The notes below the pieces were generated by a model that saw nothing but the letters and a program-made list of their open reading frames with translations, was not told where the DNA came from and searched no databases. Source: Diaporthe sp. PMI_573 (lineage: Eukaryota > Ascomycota > Sordariomycetes > Diaporthales > Diaporthaceae). Taken from it: a stretch of DNA of 64,000 bases. A program made the position numbers and the translations under genes. Where the stretch lies: the NCBI GenBank assembly GCA_021399435.1, contig JAJTUP010000025.1, positions 248,001 through 312,000 on the forward strand, in the 5' to 3' direction. Positions 34,108 to 46,800 of this stretch are shown in pieces (the first letter of the stretch is position 1; each line of letters opens with the position of its first letter).

Positions 34108-35484
34108 ATGCTGTGCCAAGACCGCCCGTGGGTGGCGGCGCTCTTTATGGGGCTGCTGCTCATAGTTATATGGAGCACTCGGTTAATGACGGGCTTCGAC
34201 GGGGTGTCGGTGTTGTTGTTCGCGCAGGACGGGGCCAGCAAACACGAAAACGAGGCAGAGAGGGTGTTCATCCAACAGGCGATCGACACGGAGTTCCCCA
34301 CGCCAATAGACTACGACCCTATACAAGAGATATGTACCCGGAGACCCTCGAACTTCAGGCCGGGCCTGCTCTTCTCCTGCGAGGGCCAGCATGGGGGGAT
34401 CGGCATGCTCCGCAACCAGATCTTGAAATGCGTGCGGTATGCGATCAACGGCGGCGGCGCCCTCGTCGTGCCCTCGATAGCCCTGCGCAACCCAAGCGAC
34501 CTGACGGATATCGAGACGACCAATGAGGTGCCTCTGGACTATCTACTCGAACGCGAGACCTTCGTGAAGCACCTATCGGCGGGCTGCCCAGGGATGCGCA
34601 TATACGACCGCGCCGAGGACTTTCCAGCCTATGATCAGATGGTAGAGTTAGACCTGATAGGCGACCAATTCGAGCCCAACCACCCGCGCGAGGGTCTCCG
34701 CTTCCCCCGCGAATGGCGCCGCTTCTTCGACGAGTGGCTCGAAGGCGACAGGAAGATCACCATCAGCGCCGACAAGCCCGTGCACGTGAGGATGGGCCAG
34801 TCCTTCCTCGAGTACCCCGTCCACGACGACGGCGACGCCTTCGCAAATGAGTTCGGCAAGATCCTCTCCTTCCGCAACGACACGCGCGCCATGGCAGCAA
34901 AAGTCCTCTGGGAGCTGAAGAGCCGCTTCAGCTTGCCCGTCGACCCGGCGCAGGCCATCAACACCGGCGCATACTACGGTGCCCACCTGCGCCTCGAGAA
35001 GGACGCCATCTGGGCGTGGCCGCCTGAGGAGTGGCGCTTCTCGCGCATGGAGGAGCAGTTCCGCGAGCAGTTTGAGAACCTCGCGCGCACGGGCTTGCGC
35101 GTCGTCTATGTTGCGTCCGGCGACCAGGCGGTCGTGGATTTGTTCAGAGAGCGGCTGAGGACGTCGGATCTCGTGCAGGGGCACGTGGACGTGGTCACCA
35201 AGTACGACCTGCTCCGAGGGGCTGACCGGGAGCGCCTCGACAGTTTCACGTTCGATCAGCAGGCGTTGGTGGACTTTACGATCATGTTCAAGGCGAGCGC
35301 GTTCATGGGCGTCGCACACTCGAGTTTCCCGTGGAACGTGGCATTGCGGAGGCACGAGATGAGCAAGTACAAGGCTTTTGGCAACGAAGGCTCGGATCTG
35401 CTGAAGGACGAGTATAGCATCATTATGGGGATGCGATCTGACTATCCGCACGTGGACCCATTCGAGTATGGGATATGGCCATGA
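34108..35484 (+). CDS. Type II membrane O-fucosyltransferase-like glycosyltransferase, 458 aa
   Basis: Single-exon gene. The first ATG in the frame is 34108; the open frame further upstream begins without ATG. A short cytosolic N-terminus precedes a signal anchor (WVAALFMGLLLIVIWSTRLM), so the enzyme should sit in the Golgi or ER with a lumenal catalytic domain. The lumenal part starts with the family-like block LFSCEGQHGGIGMLRNQILK and GGALVVPSIALRNPSD, has HVRMGQSFLEYP and TGAYYGAHLRLEKDA (the HxRxE/D-like sugar-nucleotide region), and ends with FTIMFKASAFMGVAHSSFPW, typical of fungal GDP-fucose protein O-fucosyltransferase-like proteins. Donor and acceptor are not proven for these fungal forms. 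Its GC content and codon choice are higher than in its neighbours. Confidence 0.82.
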   Translation: MLCQDRPWVAALFMGLLLIVIWSTRLMTGFDGVSVLLFAQDGASKHENEAERVFIQQAIDTEFPTPIDYDPIQEICTRRPSNFRPGLLFSCEGQHGGIGMLRNQILKCVRYAINGGGALVVPSIALRNPSDLTDIETTNEVPLDYLLERETFVKHLSAGCPGMRIYDRAEDFPAYDQMVELDLIGDQFEPNHPREGLRFPREWRRFFDEWLEGDRKITISADKPVHVRMGQSFLEYPVHDDGDAFANEFGKILSFRNDTRAMAAKVLWELKSRFSLPVDPAQAINTGAYYGAHLRLEKDAIWAWPPEEWRFSRMEEQFREQFENLARTGLRVVYVASGDQAVVDLFRERLRTSDLVQGHVDVVTKYDLLRGADRERLDSFTFDQQALVDFTIMFKASAFMGVAHSSFPWNVALRRHEMSKYKAFGNEGSDLLKDEYSIIMGMRSDYPHVDPFEYGIWP

Positions 35485-36522
35485 GATATGGGGCGGTTGG
35501 CATTGAATTAATATCTAAAACACTTACTCCAACTAGGAGTCGGCGGCAGGTTGTGTTGGAACTACCGACCTCGATAGCCAGATCCACGATTCGGGGACCA
35601 TTCAGCCCTGTGGGCGGCAGAGAGCGGGTTCATCCCGAGGACCGCCATGGCGAGCCAAGACTGCTGGTGTATCAGCAAGACCAAGCAGCTTGATCGGATG
35701 AACAAGAGAGCAAGATAGGGCAAGACACTCTGAGCGGAGTGCGTCTCAAAAGATGATACCAACACATAGATCTAGCAGAAATCGACAAGATAATGAAGCA
35801 AGCCCGACTCACACGTGAGACTGTACTGGTATTCTCAGGCCTCCGGCTGATGCGAATTAAGTCGACATACGATGACTTCCAAAGAGCCAGAGTTGTTCCC
35901 ATGATCACACCCAGCGACGTCTTCATTCCCATGTCAACCTCTGCAACCGGAAGCAATAGACCGGAAGCTGCAGGAAAGCCCACGGTATTCCCAACAATGG
36001 ACTCGGGAATTTACTGCACGCAAGACCTAGTCCATCATCCAAAAGACTAAGCGGCATCGTAATACGGATTAAGCTTTGGCCAATAGTGAGAATGTGGCTA
36101 GTAGCTTACGACCGACACTATTGTCTGATTCCACATCTGTACGAGGCCGAGCAGCAAGTGCCAACAGCCGTATGTGTTACCTCGTGTCCGACGAGCAATT
36201 GTCTGTAGCAGAGCCCAAAGTGGGCTGGCCGGAGACGATGAAAGTAGTTTGCAGTCATGCCTTGATGCCCAACGACTACATCTACGGGATCACGTCATCG
36301 TGGAACGAAACCAGGTCTGCTGGGGGGTACGAGGTCACATGCGAGGAGCAACAAGAAGAGATCGACGTGTTAATTCAAGCAAACGATTTAAATTGCTATG
36401 CGGCTCTGTTTAAAGAGGCATTGTTTCTGGAGATCTGAGAATCTGTGCCTGCATGTCGGTTCATTCGTCGTGACTTCTAATAGATTGCCAGTGATCAAAT
36501 GTACAAAAACTCTATACCACAT
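35485..36522. other. Intergenic stretch with possible membrane-protein remnant
   Basis: On the minus strand, 35990-35780 (SLGVIMGTTLALWKSSYVDL...) and 35765-35640 (SVLPYLALLFIRSSCLVLLI) look like pieces of a membrane protein, but no full gene assembles. A plus ORF (36169-36438, 89 codons from ATG) has no domain. Neither is called. Confidence 0.35.
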
Positions 36523-38337
36523 CTACAACTTGCTCTGTGTCGGGGAAACAAGCTCCAGCTTCTCCTTGAGCGAACCCTCAGCCTCCACACTGATTCTCTC
36601 GACGAGGTCCTTGCACGTTGGAATGTCGTGAATCAGACCGATGACTTGGCCGGCAGTCCAGACCTAATCACCCGCATCAGCATGTGTCCTACCAGTACGA
36701 GTAAATGCAAATCTCGGGTGGAAGGGGGGGGGGAGTCACTTACACCATAGTCCGGGTCGCCGTTGATGAAGACCTGCCTGCCCCTCTGCCCGCTCACAAA
36801 TGGAGCAATTTCGGCAAACTCGCCCGTCTTGCTCTCCTTCTCGACCTTGAGCGCCTCCTCGGTGACCTTGTTCTTGTAAAGGCGGGTGGTGTTGGTCCAC
36901 CTGCGCAGGACGAGGGCGGTGTCGGTCTCGCTAGCCTTGACGATCTCCTTCTTGATGTTCTCGTGGATCGGCGCCTCGACCGTGCACATGAAGCGCGTGC
37001 CCATGTTGATGCCGCTAGCTCCCAGGCAGAGAGCCGCCGCCAGCCCCTGCCCGTCTGCGAAGCCGCCCGACGCGATAAAGGGCACCTTGAGGGACTGCCG
37101 GGCCCGGCTGAGCAGGATGAAGTTGGTGATGTCTGATTCGCCGACGTGGCTGCGGATGTGCGTTAGCAAGCGGGTCGGCACCCCTGGCATCGTATTCTGT
37201 TCCGGCGGTCGGAGGCACGGTCATAATACATTCAGGGCAAGAAAAGAAAAAGAAGATTAAAAGAAGCAAGTGCCCGGGGGGGGGCTGGCATGTGCATAAG
37301 GCAGGTCGCATGCGAGCGACCGTGTGAGCGGGATATGCACAGGGCAGACCAGGGCGGGCGCCGGGGCCTGAGCGACGTTGCTCGGCATGAAGAGGCCGTC
37401 AGCCGCGCCTCACCATGACGTGCATCTGGCTGGCGTGAAAAAAAGGAAGAGAAAAAAAAGGATCGCGGCATGGCAAGCGCCACGTAGCAAGCCTCAACAA
37501 CGGGGGACAGAAGCATGACGGGGCCGGGATGCGGTGTTGCAATTACTCACCCTGCGCACTCAAATCCGTCGATGCTTAGGAAGTCTACACCGAGCTTGAT
37601 GGCGCTCTGTGCGTGTCTGATGGTGGCTGTGGGTGCGAGGTGTCACGGCGTAAGCTTCTGTCGCACACACATCCAGAGAGAGCGAGAGGGAGAGCAGGAC
37701 AGAGGCAGACTCACTGCACTTGTGCAGTACGATACACCCAGCCTCCTTCAGCTTCCTGATGACTGGTCCGGGGCTGTTGCCGGCCGTCTCGACGATATTG
37801 ATGCCCTCGTCGATGATGGCCTGGGCGTAAGCGCCATAGTCAGGCGGGTTAAGGGACGGCAGGAGGGTGATGTTCACACCGAACGGGTTCTTGGTCATCG
37901 TCCTGCACTTCTGGATCTCCTTGCGCAGGTCGGCTGGGGTTGGGAAGATGAGGCCGGTGATGATGCCAAGCCCGCCGGCGTTGGAGACTGCGCTGGCCAA
38001 CTCGGCGTACCCGACGTACTGGAATAGGAGCCCGGAGTCAGTATCTCATCGTGGTTTCATGGCGGTGAGGCCGCCTGGTGGCCACGTCTCATCGAGGGGC
38101 GACGATGTGCCATGTCGGTGGCATGAGTCGGCGGGCAGAAACCACCGAAAGCTGCGGAGGGCCAGCTGGCAGGCTCGGGAAACGTACCATCATACCGCCC
38201 TGAACGACGGGTACTGTGGCTCTTGTCAGTTGACTGCCTCTAGAGGACATCTGCGTCTGCTCGCTGGTCTGGCCCTCCCAAGTAGCCTACTTACCTCGAA
38301 TGCCTAGCCGGCGCGTGAGCTCTGTGTTCCACGGCAT
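36523..38337 (-). CDS. Nitronate monooxygenase (2-nitropropane dioxygenase type), 331 aa
   Basis: Six exons: 38337-38295, 38213-38188, 38018-37715, 37626-37551, 37149-36744 and 36663-36523. Introns are 81, 169, 88, 401 and 80 nt, all with GT-AG ends, and the sum of exons is exactly 332 codons. The FMN barrel enzyme oxidises nitronates to carbonyl plus nitrite. Visible motifs are MPWNTELTRRLGIR, PVVQGGM, SAVSNAGGLGIITG, GVNITLLPSL, the phosphate-binding KCTTIRHAQSAIKLGVDFLS and IDGFECAGHVGESD (catalytic His-containing loop), then PFIASGGFADGQGLAAALCL and GINMGTRFMCTVEAPIHENI. The C-terminus is VWTAGQVIGLIHDIPTCKDL. The fourth intron is much longer than the rest and holds a G9 run. The likely role is detoxification of nitroalkanes such as propionate-3-nitronate. 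Confidence 0.92.
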
Positions 38338-41300
38338 GGTGCTGGTCTTGTCTTAGAGGAAGGGGATGTCCGGAAGAGGGATCACGGGGACTATGTCGTT
38401 GATTTCCGCCGGTGTGTAGATCTATGAGAACAGAAAAGTTGCAAGTCGAAATCTACGAAGTGGAGAACGCTGAAACGATGCTCTATTCTATGAGGAATGA
38501 AGGCGGCGCCGTCTTTGTGGAAACAAGGTGAAGTCGCAGTCGTGGCGGAGGACGACCTCGGGAGGGTCAGCCGAGTCAAAGGAGCCGAGGTCCAGTGTGG
38601 GGAATGGGGGGCCTCTTCCGTTGAACCCCTGACCGTTAGTCTGGGGTAGCCAGTGATCCAATCCCTGCTCAGCCGCTTACTGTGTCGCATGTAGGCTATA
38701 TCGCCATCTTCTGACAGCTGAAAGAGACCAGTCACCTGCCCCAGCTCGACAATATACACAGTGCATATAATAGAACGACAAATCAAGTCCGGCAACGAAG
38801 GCGGGGGAAACTGAAATCTACATAAATCCGACCTGTTGATATCGGATGGATCTGTACGATTCAGGGCTCCTTGAGTGGAACAGGAAGGACATCTGGAGAC
38901 TGCGGCTTGGAAGGCAATAAAATTGATCTAGACCTTGGCCGTGGCTTTGTGTAACGTGGAGTCTTCCACTGAAGCTATTCCCACCCGATGACAGTCATTC
39001 TCGGCCAAGTCCAGCCCAAAGTAGAGAGTCGAAAACAAACAACAAGACCAACTTAGCATAAAACCCTAATTCTGGACGATCAATCGATCCCGTATAGCAT
39101 GCTAGGTCTCGGCATATTGAGAGTTCTTTATTGATTTAGGTAGCCATTGGGTTCGACCTCTGGCCAAACTTAAGATGTTATCCCATCAGCTCTATAGATT
39201 CAATGACTTCACCCAAGCATCTACTGAACCACAATCATCCCCGCAGGCAGACAAATCAAATACAATCAGTGCTGGGAGCTATTTGAGATCACGTAATCTT
39301 CTGCCCGAGTGACAGGTCCCTCGAGGAGGGGAGCCTCGGATGTTCTCGTCAGTTGGCGACCCCCTGCCAAAGCTAATTCGGCACTTGTTCAGACCCCGGT
39401 CTCTTCTAAGCGGTTCTGTACGGATCAAATTAACTTCTACATTACAGACCCTTCTACCGTCATGTCACGTCACTCACGCCTGAAGGTTTTGGGTTTATCT
39501 TCGGCCCCTACCCGTTTCTGTCACCCACCAGCCAGCCACTTCGCAGTACGAAGAAGGCGCGTTAGATCTGCCAGAGGAGACAGATCTTGTTGGTCCTGAC
39601 ATTCCTCTCCATTACGAACAGCAGAGTCTTGGCGGACGGGGCCCTACCTGCTGTCCCACGTTGAACACGCTGGCACGGCAGTGTCATTCTTGTCCAAGTC
39701 CTGGTAGGCTGTCACGACGGTGACATGCCTTGGCTTCCCGTGGCTGGACCAGAATTTGACAACAGGGAGGGCCAACCAATTCCGACCTATGCCACTCGCC
39801 CGTCCAACGCGCCTTTCCGAGCCATCGGCCCAGCCAGCCGGTCCGTCTGTGTTGCCTGAGAGGCGGCTGCCTGGCTGCAGGTGCCCGAGGGAGAAAAAGC
39901 TCCTCCGTTGACAGACACTCACTTGGCCAAGGAGAAGCGGCTATCACCCAGATTACGATCCAAGAAACGAGCGCTTCGCCTTCCTGGTGGTGTCGTCTGG
40001 CCGGCTGACTGCTTACTTCCGTTTGCATAGCTTCCGATCCAGCATCTTCGGCAGTCATTCAACCACGCTATCTCCTCAACGCAGAAGTCCACCGTGCGCA
40101 ATGCCTCACCCTGAATTCTCTTCAAGCGGGAAGCCTTCCGTGCGGCCACGTCTCGGGTCTCGCAGCGACTTGGTTCATGGGGTGCTCGAACCTTGGCCTG
40201 ACCTGGTTGTGGTCTTTTGCCCTTGGTTTGCCGGAAAACAGCATGGCATCACACTTCACACTTCAGCAATTGGCCCTGCTGGTCTGACGCAAGAGTAATA
40301 CGACGCTCTAGGACTCGGGAATATGCCTCGGTGCTGGCCACGACATATGTCAGTAACAACACTGCTGTGCAAGGCTGACTTTCTGGTTGTAATCGACACT
40401 TTTTTGTTGTGTGACCAGGCCCAACGGCCTGTGGGCGGGATACCGGAACGCGTTTTCATTCGTGGTGTGACGAGGTACGTACGTGTACCGATTGGGCGTT
40501 GCATGCTGCCCTGCTGCTTGATAGTGGCAGCTCGGAGACACTCCCACGAAGTTGGGTGATACAGTTTTTGCTTTTTCCTTCGGCACCCGCTGCAGGTGAT
40601 ATTGAGCGCTCGAAAGAGCCGCGTCTCAGTTAAGTGCAAATCTGAACGTCTATAAGCCCTAACAGCCAGCCATTCGAGCCACCACTTGCCCTTTTTCTGA
40701 GCGCAAAAGGAAATAATCTCGCCGTCCGATAATCAAGGGCGGCCAGGGGCTGGCTATTGATCGCCCACGCAACCCCCTGGCTGGATATGTCGCAGTCTGC
40801 CATCACCACCAACATCTCCCACGCTTCACCAAAGAGTCCGGAGCAGGGCTGATCGGAACAGGTGGCCTGTACGACCGCGGCAAGGATAGAGCGCTGCTCT
40901 CATGTTGCACCCGCGGGTGGCCTCGTCTCGTCCAACTTGCCGGCCAGGTAATGCGAGTCTTCGCTGCACCACCCACACCATTCCCGCCACGGACGGGATG
41001 TAGACAAATCAGTAGACGACACGAACGGATAGGGGAGAGTTGATCCGAGTGACCAAGATTTCTCACTGTGAGGCTGACTACCGCGGAATACGAGCAGGTC
41101 GCCTGTAGCTCTTCGAGGCAAGGTGCATCGCACTTCTGCGTGGAGCGTCATGACAGCCACACCTTGCAGCATTATTACCTCACTGCCCAAGGTCAACAGC
41201 TGTCTCTTGGCAGTCTCTTCATCGCCATCTCGATCGAGTGTTTAGGCAGTACACGTGCAGCCGGCAATGTACCCAACTTTTCCGGTCCAATTCCAAGCCT

Positions 41301-43354
41301 GGCCTTTCTCTGCACCGTCAGTCGAATGAGGAATATCCTGCCTGACCTCGCACTCGCCTAGGACTAGGAACACCACCGCTGTATACCCATTAACACCATG
41401 GGAGTATGATCTCGATCATGGACGAGCCAGCTCATCAGCGGCCAAAATTGGGCAGTTCTCAGTTCTCACGAACATCGTCTATTTGGGTGGCTTTGAAGCG
41501 GCACGCCTCCAATAAATCATGGTCTAGTTCTAGGCAGGCCGGTTTAACAGGACACGACCTGCATGCATCAGGTGTCAAGGTCCCCTCCATAAGGACAGTG
41601 GTTATCCAATGAGGATGGGCCGGGTACAGCAATCGAAGGAGGGTGACATTGGTCTGTCGTGCCTGGCATGAGAACCTGCGAGTATTCTCGATTTGGGCCT
41701 CCGGACGTGATGCCGTCGTTTGTCCCTCCCTCTTCGCTTGGGCCCAGATCTCCGGGACGCTACGACCGAGGTGGGTCCTGGGTCTAATTGGAGCTTATGG
41801 CTGGGATCAGACATCGCAGATGGGATCGCCAGGGCGAACAAACAAGTCGAGAGACAGCGAAACACCGACAAAGTGAGGGCAATACCGAGAAATTGCGGGA
41901 GCAAGAGCGGCAGAGATGCAGTCGGCGACACCCACTCAGTCGGATGAGGCATGCCCGGTGTGGGATGAAGGCTGCCCGACCCCCCAAGATTGTACACCGG
42001 GGTGGTTGTCAACGGATGCAGCCCCTTGTCTGCCGCATGCAGGTGCCACACCCGCTTGATGTCTCCCTGCCTGCATGATTGCCTACAGCATGCTGGCATC
42101 TCAAACCACCACCCTGTTCTAGTCTGGTCTGGTCTGTCTGGCCTGCCTTTTCCGCGCCCGCCTTTCGGGCGTATCTGAGGTGTGACAGAGATCTGAGCCT
42201 GACATGACTGCTCGAATTTCCTTGAATAGACCCCAACCCCCCCCTCGTCATTTTACATGACGCAGACGAAGCAATAACTAAATTCGAATGGATCCACGAT
42301 AGCAGAATCCCCAGTCGGGATGATGCGGTATGCTCTCATCTTGCTTTTCGGTACAATCTGCCATTTCATCCGGCCCGTTCTGGTCAACTCCTTCTCCCAA
42401 GACAACCGTCACACACCATCAGACACACAACTCACAGCACTGCACCTCTCCTTCCTTAGTACCATTATTGTACCGCACTGCTCCTCTGACGGATGCCAGT
42501 ACATCTGCTCTGGGCTTTTGCTCCGGGTGACAAGCTGTCACTCGCCTTAACATTGTGGGGGTGTTTTGATGATGATTCAAACGCAGTACTTAGCAGACAA
42601 GGTCTCATAGTACGTGTCCGCCTTTTCACATATGCTTCTGTCGTGGAAAAGCAGAGATGGCCTTACATGCCCCCCAAAATGCTGAGACTTTTCTTTTCTT
42701 CCACTCTCTTGTCTTTTTCCGGATTAGGCCGTCCCCGTAGCAAATACCGGCCCCCATCCTGCGGTATTGCCACGATTCGATGGGATGCACTCGCCCGTGC
42801 CTACCGACTTAATTCCCGACCGGCCTGCCGCTCTACATGCAACGTCTGATGCAAACAAGTCGTCCGTAGAGAATCTATGTGAGGACGCCCGCAATACACA
42901 CACCCAACTGTCGCTAATTTTTCTGCCACCTCACACATCCATCGCGGCACCCCGTCCGTCACCAATCGCTTTTCTGGTCTGTCCTGTCAGCCTGTTGCTC
43001 AAGGACTGGCCCGGGTATAAGAGCATCGTGGCCTCCCTCTCCCTTCAGTCACTATCGGACCACCACTACTGCACAGATATCACAGTCACACCTCCTCCCT
43101 TGCTTTACTACCTGCGGCGTTGATTCAGCCCGCGATTTTCAAGAAACCTCTTCCTACGTGTCTGTCCTCCGGCTCCAAATCTCACTCCACAACACTGCAA
43201 TCCTACTTCATCTCTGCCGCAATAAATACCACGGCACACAGCACCACACACAGCACAAAACACATACACACGGCACAACGCAAAGCAACGCTTCACAGCA
43301 CAGCACATCACATATTGCACTACACCGCACCACACCACACCACTCCACAACACC
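38338..43354. other. 5-kb gene-poor region upstream of the dsRNA-binding gene
   Basis: No ORF above about 135 codons, and none with a recognisable domain on either strand. Many short ORFs overlap. The last 350 bp are a promoter and leader: TATAA at 43016-43020, then a CA-rich leader (about 43220-43350). I see no tRNA-like T-loop with matching acceptor arms and no transposase. A long leader or noncoding RNA is possible. Confidence 0.55.
43016..43020 (+). promoter_or_regulatory. Candidate TATA box of the dsRNA-binding gene
   Basis: GGGTATAAGAGC lies about 340 bp before the ATG at 43355, followed by pyrimidine-rich CCTCCCTCTCCCTTCAGTC, a typical fungal transcription-start environment. Confidence 0.5.
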
Positions 43355-43892
43355 ATGTCTTCTTCACGACACAGCTCCCGGGCCCACAGCACCAGCAGCG
43401 CCGGCGAGAGCTGCGCATGGCAGAGCAAGCTTGAAGGTTCGACCAACCCACTGCACCAGCCCCGAGAAACTCGCGGCTATATGCCCGGCCCTTACCCCCT
43501 CAACCGATCCCTCACCCCCTATGCTTCAAGCCGTATGCTAACAAAATAATTCACAGACGCATGCCGCGAGTACCAGATCGCCTCGCCTTCATTCCAGATC
43601 GTCTCGGATAGAAGAGGTAAGCCGGGCCCACAAGCCACTGTCCCCACGGAAGTGCGAAGGGTGGAAACAAAACAGGACTAAAGGGCAAGAAAGACCAATA
43701 TGCTGACCAATATCGAATAATCCAGGTGGTCGCACAGCCTGGTCGAGCCGCGTGACCGTCAACGGCGCGATCCACCAGGCCAGGTTCTGGTACGACGGCA
43801 AGAACCTCAACAACGCCAAGGAGGACGCCGCCGAGGTCGCCCTGGGCTTCATCTCCATGGCGGCGTCCCCTTCGGCCGGGAGGAGGTGGTAG
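43355..43892 (+). CDS. Small stand-alone double-stranded-RNA-binding-domain protein, 102 aa
   Basis: Three exons: 43355-43436, 43557-43616 and 43726-43892. Introns of 120 nt (GTTCGA...TTCACAG, with GCTAAC) and 109 nt (GTAAGC...AATCCAG, with GCTGAC) give exactly 103 codons. After a Ser/His-rich N-terminus (about 25 residues) the rest is one dsRBD-like fold: KLEDACREYQIASPSFQIVS, RRGGRTAWSSRVTVNG, ARFWYDGKNLNNAKEDAAEV, ALGFISMA. The order helix, beta strands, basic KNxxNAKEDAA helix is the dsRBD signature. The ORF was easy to miss because every exon is short. Such mini proteins could modulate Dicer, ADAR-like or viral RNA pathways (inference). The long gene-poor flanks on both sides are unusual for this window. 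Confidence 0.82.
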
Positions 43893-46800
43893 AGGGGGCG
43901 TGGTGGCCCTCACGTGAGTGTGGGAGGGAGTGGCAGATGGAGTCATCTCCTGCCCCCCCGCCACCCGGGGGGGGGGCAAGGCGGCAGCAGTTGATGAATG
44001 AGAAGAGGAGAATATTTGTCTCTGTCTCTATCTCTGACAAGCCACGGGTCGCAGATCACTCTCTCGCTCTGCCGCGCCACAGCCTCATCTCCTCTACCCT
44101 TCCCGGCAGCACGGCGTGGATCCATGACGCGTGGCGACGGGAACGGCAGTTCTTGTCTGGTGTGGTCTGATGTCCGTCGCGCCCATGGGTTCGACCTCAT
44201 CATCGCCAGGCCGTCCTTGCCAGCCTGCCACAGCCTCATTCGACTCCTCGCGAGAGAGGCTGCCACGGGTAGAGAGCGAGATCCATCTACTCCTAACCTA
44301 CTCACGCGGCGCCAACCTGGGAGCACTGCAATTTTCTGGTGCTGCCGGCTTCCATTCTACTACCGGATTTGGGATGCCCGGATGATTTTTCCTTTTATTC
44401 TTTTTTGTTTCTTCAAAAATCTTCGCCGTCCACCTTTTTTTCCAGGTCAGCTTTCACCGGACCACCAAAGCGCATCAGCCTCGCAATTTATTCCCACTGC
44501 CACCTTTTTTACCCCCCGGTCCGGCTCGGTCTCGTGCGACTCGACTTGTACCATACTTGATACCGGCCGCCACCGCCATGGAGGGAGACTAAAAAAGAGA
44601 CAAGAGGCAGCAGGCAGCAACAGCAGAGAACAGCGAAACGGCGCACGCCACACGGCAAGGAGGAATCAGGGCACTTGGGTTCTTTGGCGTTGTACTCTCA
44701 CCAGTGACTTTCCTTTTCGGGTTCCTCATTCTCTCCTCTCATTTGATCCCCGTTTTTCTTCAACCACGCTCTTTGACCAGTCATCATCTGTTTTTTTTGG
44801 GGGGGGGGGGTGGGCGGGAACGGGAGGGACGCCTTGACGACAGCCGCCTGTTGGGGTGGTCACACAGACGACGATCAGGGTCAAGCACCCAGACAGAAAA
44901 GGCATCTGCCGGTACCTCACGAAATGCACAATGGGAATGTCCGATGACGCCACGCGCATGTATTCTTGACAGCGCATCATGCATCCCCGTTTAATTCTTG
45001 ATTTTCTTTTTCTCCGCAGGCTGCCTGCACAGGGTTCGGTTTCTTTTCTCCCTTTAGATCCACGACGATCCATCCGGATGGGGAATCCGGCCAGAGGGCA
45101 AGACATGCGGGAACAAGCGAGATTGACAAAAATGATCAGACGAGGGATGCATCTGCTTGCTTCTTCTTGCCTTCTCTGGGCTGGGTCTGGACGGATGCAG
45201 ATCTAAAACTCCCGGTGGGCAGGGTGTCCGTGTGTCTCTGTGGGCGTGTTTAGGTCTATACAGGGCAGGGCTTGGGTAGTCGAGATTGTTCTACGACATC
45301 AACTTTACGCCATGAGAACAGCACTTCCTCTGTGTCTACTATCATTGACGCAAGGAAGGCAGGAAACAGTGCCTGGACGAGACCAGGAAAAGCAATCCAG
45401 ACTGGGAAATACCGAAAATGGCGTGATGGGTGTTTTTCATATGGTGGAGTCCATGGGCAAAATGTCTTTTATTCTTCTCCCTCACTCTCCTTCCACTACT
45501 GTACTCGATCTTGGCACCCGCATCTCGAGATAAGATCAGATGAGAGCAGTCTCATAATAATGCCAATCAGATATTACATGTCTTTCGTCAAATCACTTGT
45601 GACATGGGGTCTTGCAACTTTAGGAGAATAAGACAGAAGCAAAAGTGAACAAAGCGAACAATGTGTCCCTCGGGAGGTGACAGGTCAGTTGCACTTGGGT
45701 GAGAATCGGGGGTAGCCGTCAGGGCCAAGATCTGCGAACCAGGGTCGCTCAACGTCTACAGCGTTGATAGCCGGTGTGCCGGTGTATCTCGCCGTACACG
45801 ACTATGCAGGACGTTGCGGCAGTGCGGTTGGGTCCGTCATGTTGTGGCGGGAATCTACTTCACTTCACCCCGCGTCCCTCTGACCGTGGGACGCAAGACC
45901 ACGAGCAGTCTGATCCGGCCCTCGACTCCGAGGCCCTGCAACCCCTGCTACGACGTTGACAAGAATAAAAAAATGGGGTTCGTGTCCCTTCCAACGACCT
46001 GCAGCCACCTGGCTCTCACTGCAGATTGGCATGCAGCAGTTTCTGCGGCTAGCACTTGCTAAAGGGCAGGTTGCTTTGCAGAAGTCAGGTAGTTGAAGTC
46101 CAATGACACCCTGACAGCTGCAGGACATGCTCGTGGGAAGGGGAGCCGACCCTTGTCTCAGCCATGGGTCATTGTACACCCTCAGGCATATTGAACCCGC
46201 GGGTTGGCGTGTCGGCGTGTCGGCCTGTCTATCGGGTACCAGGCAGACCGCCAGGCAGTGCTGTCAACCCTGCATTGGGACATCTGCTGGCGAGGTCCAC
46301 CGTGATTGCTCGCGGGACGATCCGGGATTGGACGCAAAGGGGGGAAAAAGCAAAAGCAGGCGAAAGCCTTGGATTTTTGAGCCTCCCTCCCTGCTTTCCC
46401 CATACTGGGTCCTGTGATCACAAGCGATGGCGATCCACCGAAGGCAGCGACCAGGGAGGAGTAGTCGAGGGCCGCGGATGTATGTCGCGCATGCCAATGT
46501 CGGGCTTGAGTGCTGACTGCGCTGCGTGTGCTGCATGCCAACCACCACGTGGACGGGGGGACGGGGCAATTTAGCCGAGCGAGACATCATGTCATCAGTT
46601 GATGATATGAGCTGTGGAGCTGAGGGCCCAGAATCGTGATGATGCCAGCAGCCGGCTTCGGGTACGGTATGGTCTCGCATTGAGACCTGATCGGTGCTTT
46701 CTCGGTGAGGCGGGCGCTGCTTGTGGGCGTTCAATTGGGTTCCATTGAAGCTGCCCGATGCAATGAAGTCGCAACGAGACCCATCAGCCGTCAATGGTGG

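Noticed and set aside
34648..35451. 267-codon minus-strand ORF opposite the fucosyltransferase-like gene
   Set aside because: Antisense shadow of a GC-rich exon; no domain.
36523..38337. Secondary-metabolite cluster including the FAD oxidase and nitronate monooxygenase
   Set aside because: They are 35 kb apart with housekeeping genes between, and there is no PKS, NRPS, terpene cyclase or transporter.
43998..44837. 279-codon plus-strand ORF
   Set aside because: Compositionally mixed sequence without a recognisable domain; reads like C-rich noncoding DNA and includes homopolymer-derived residues.
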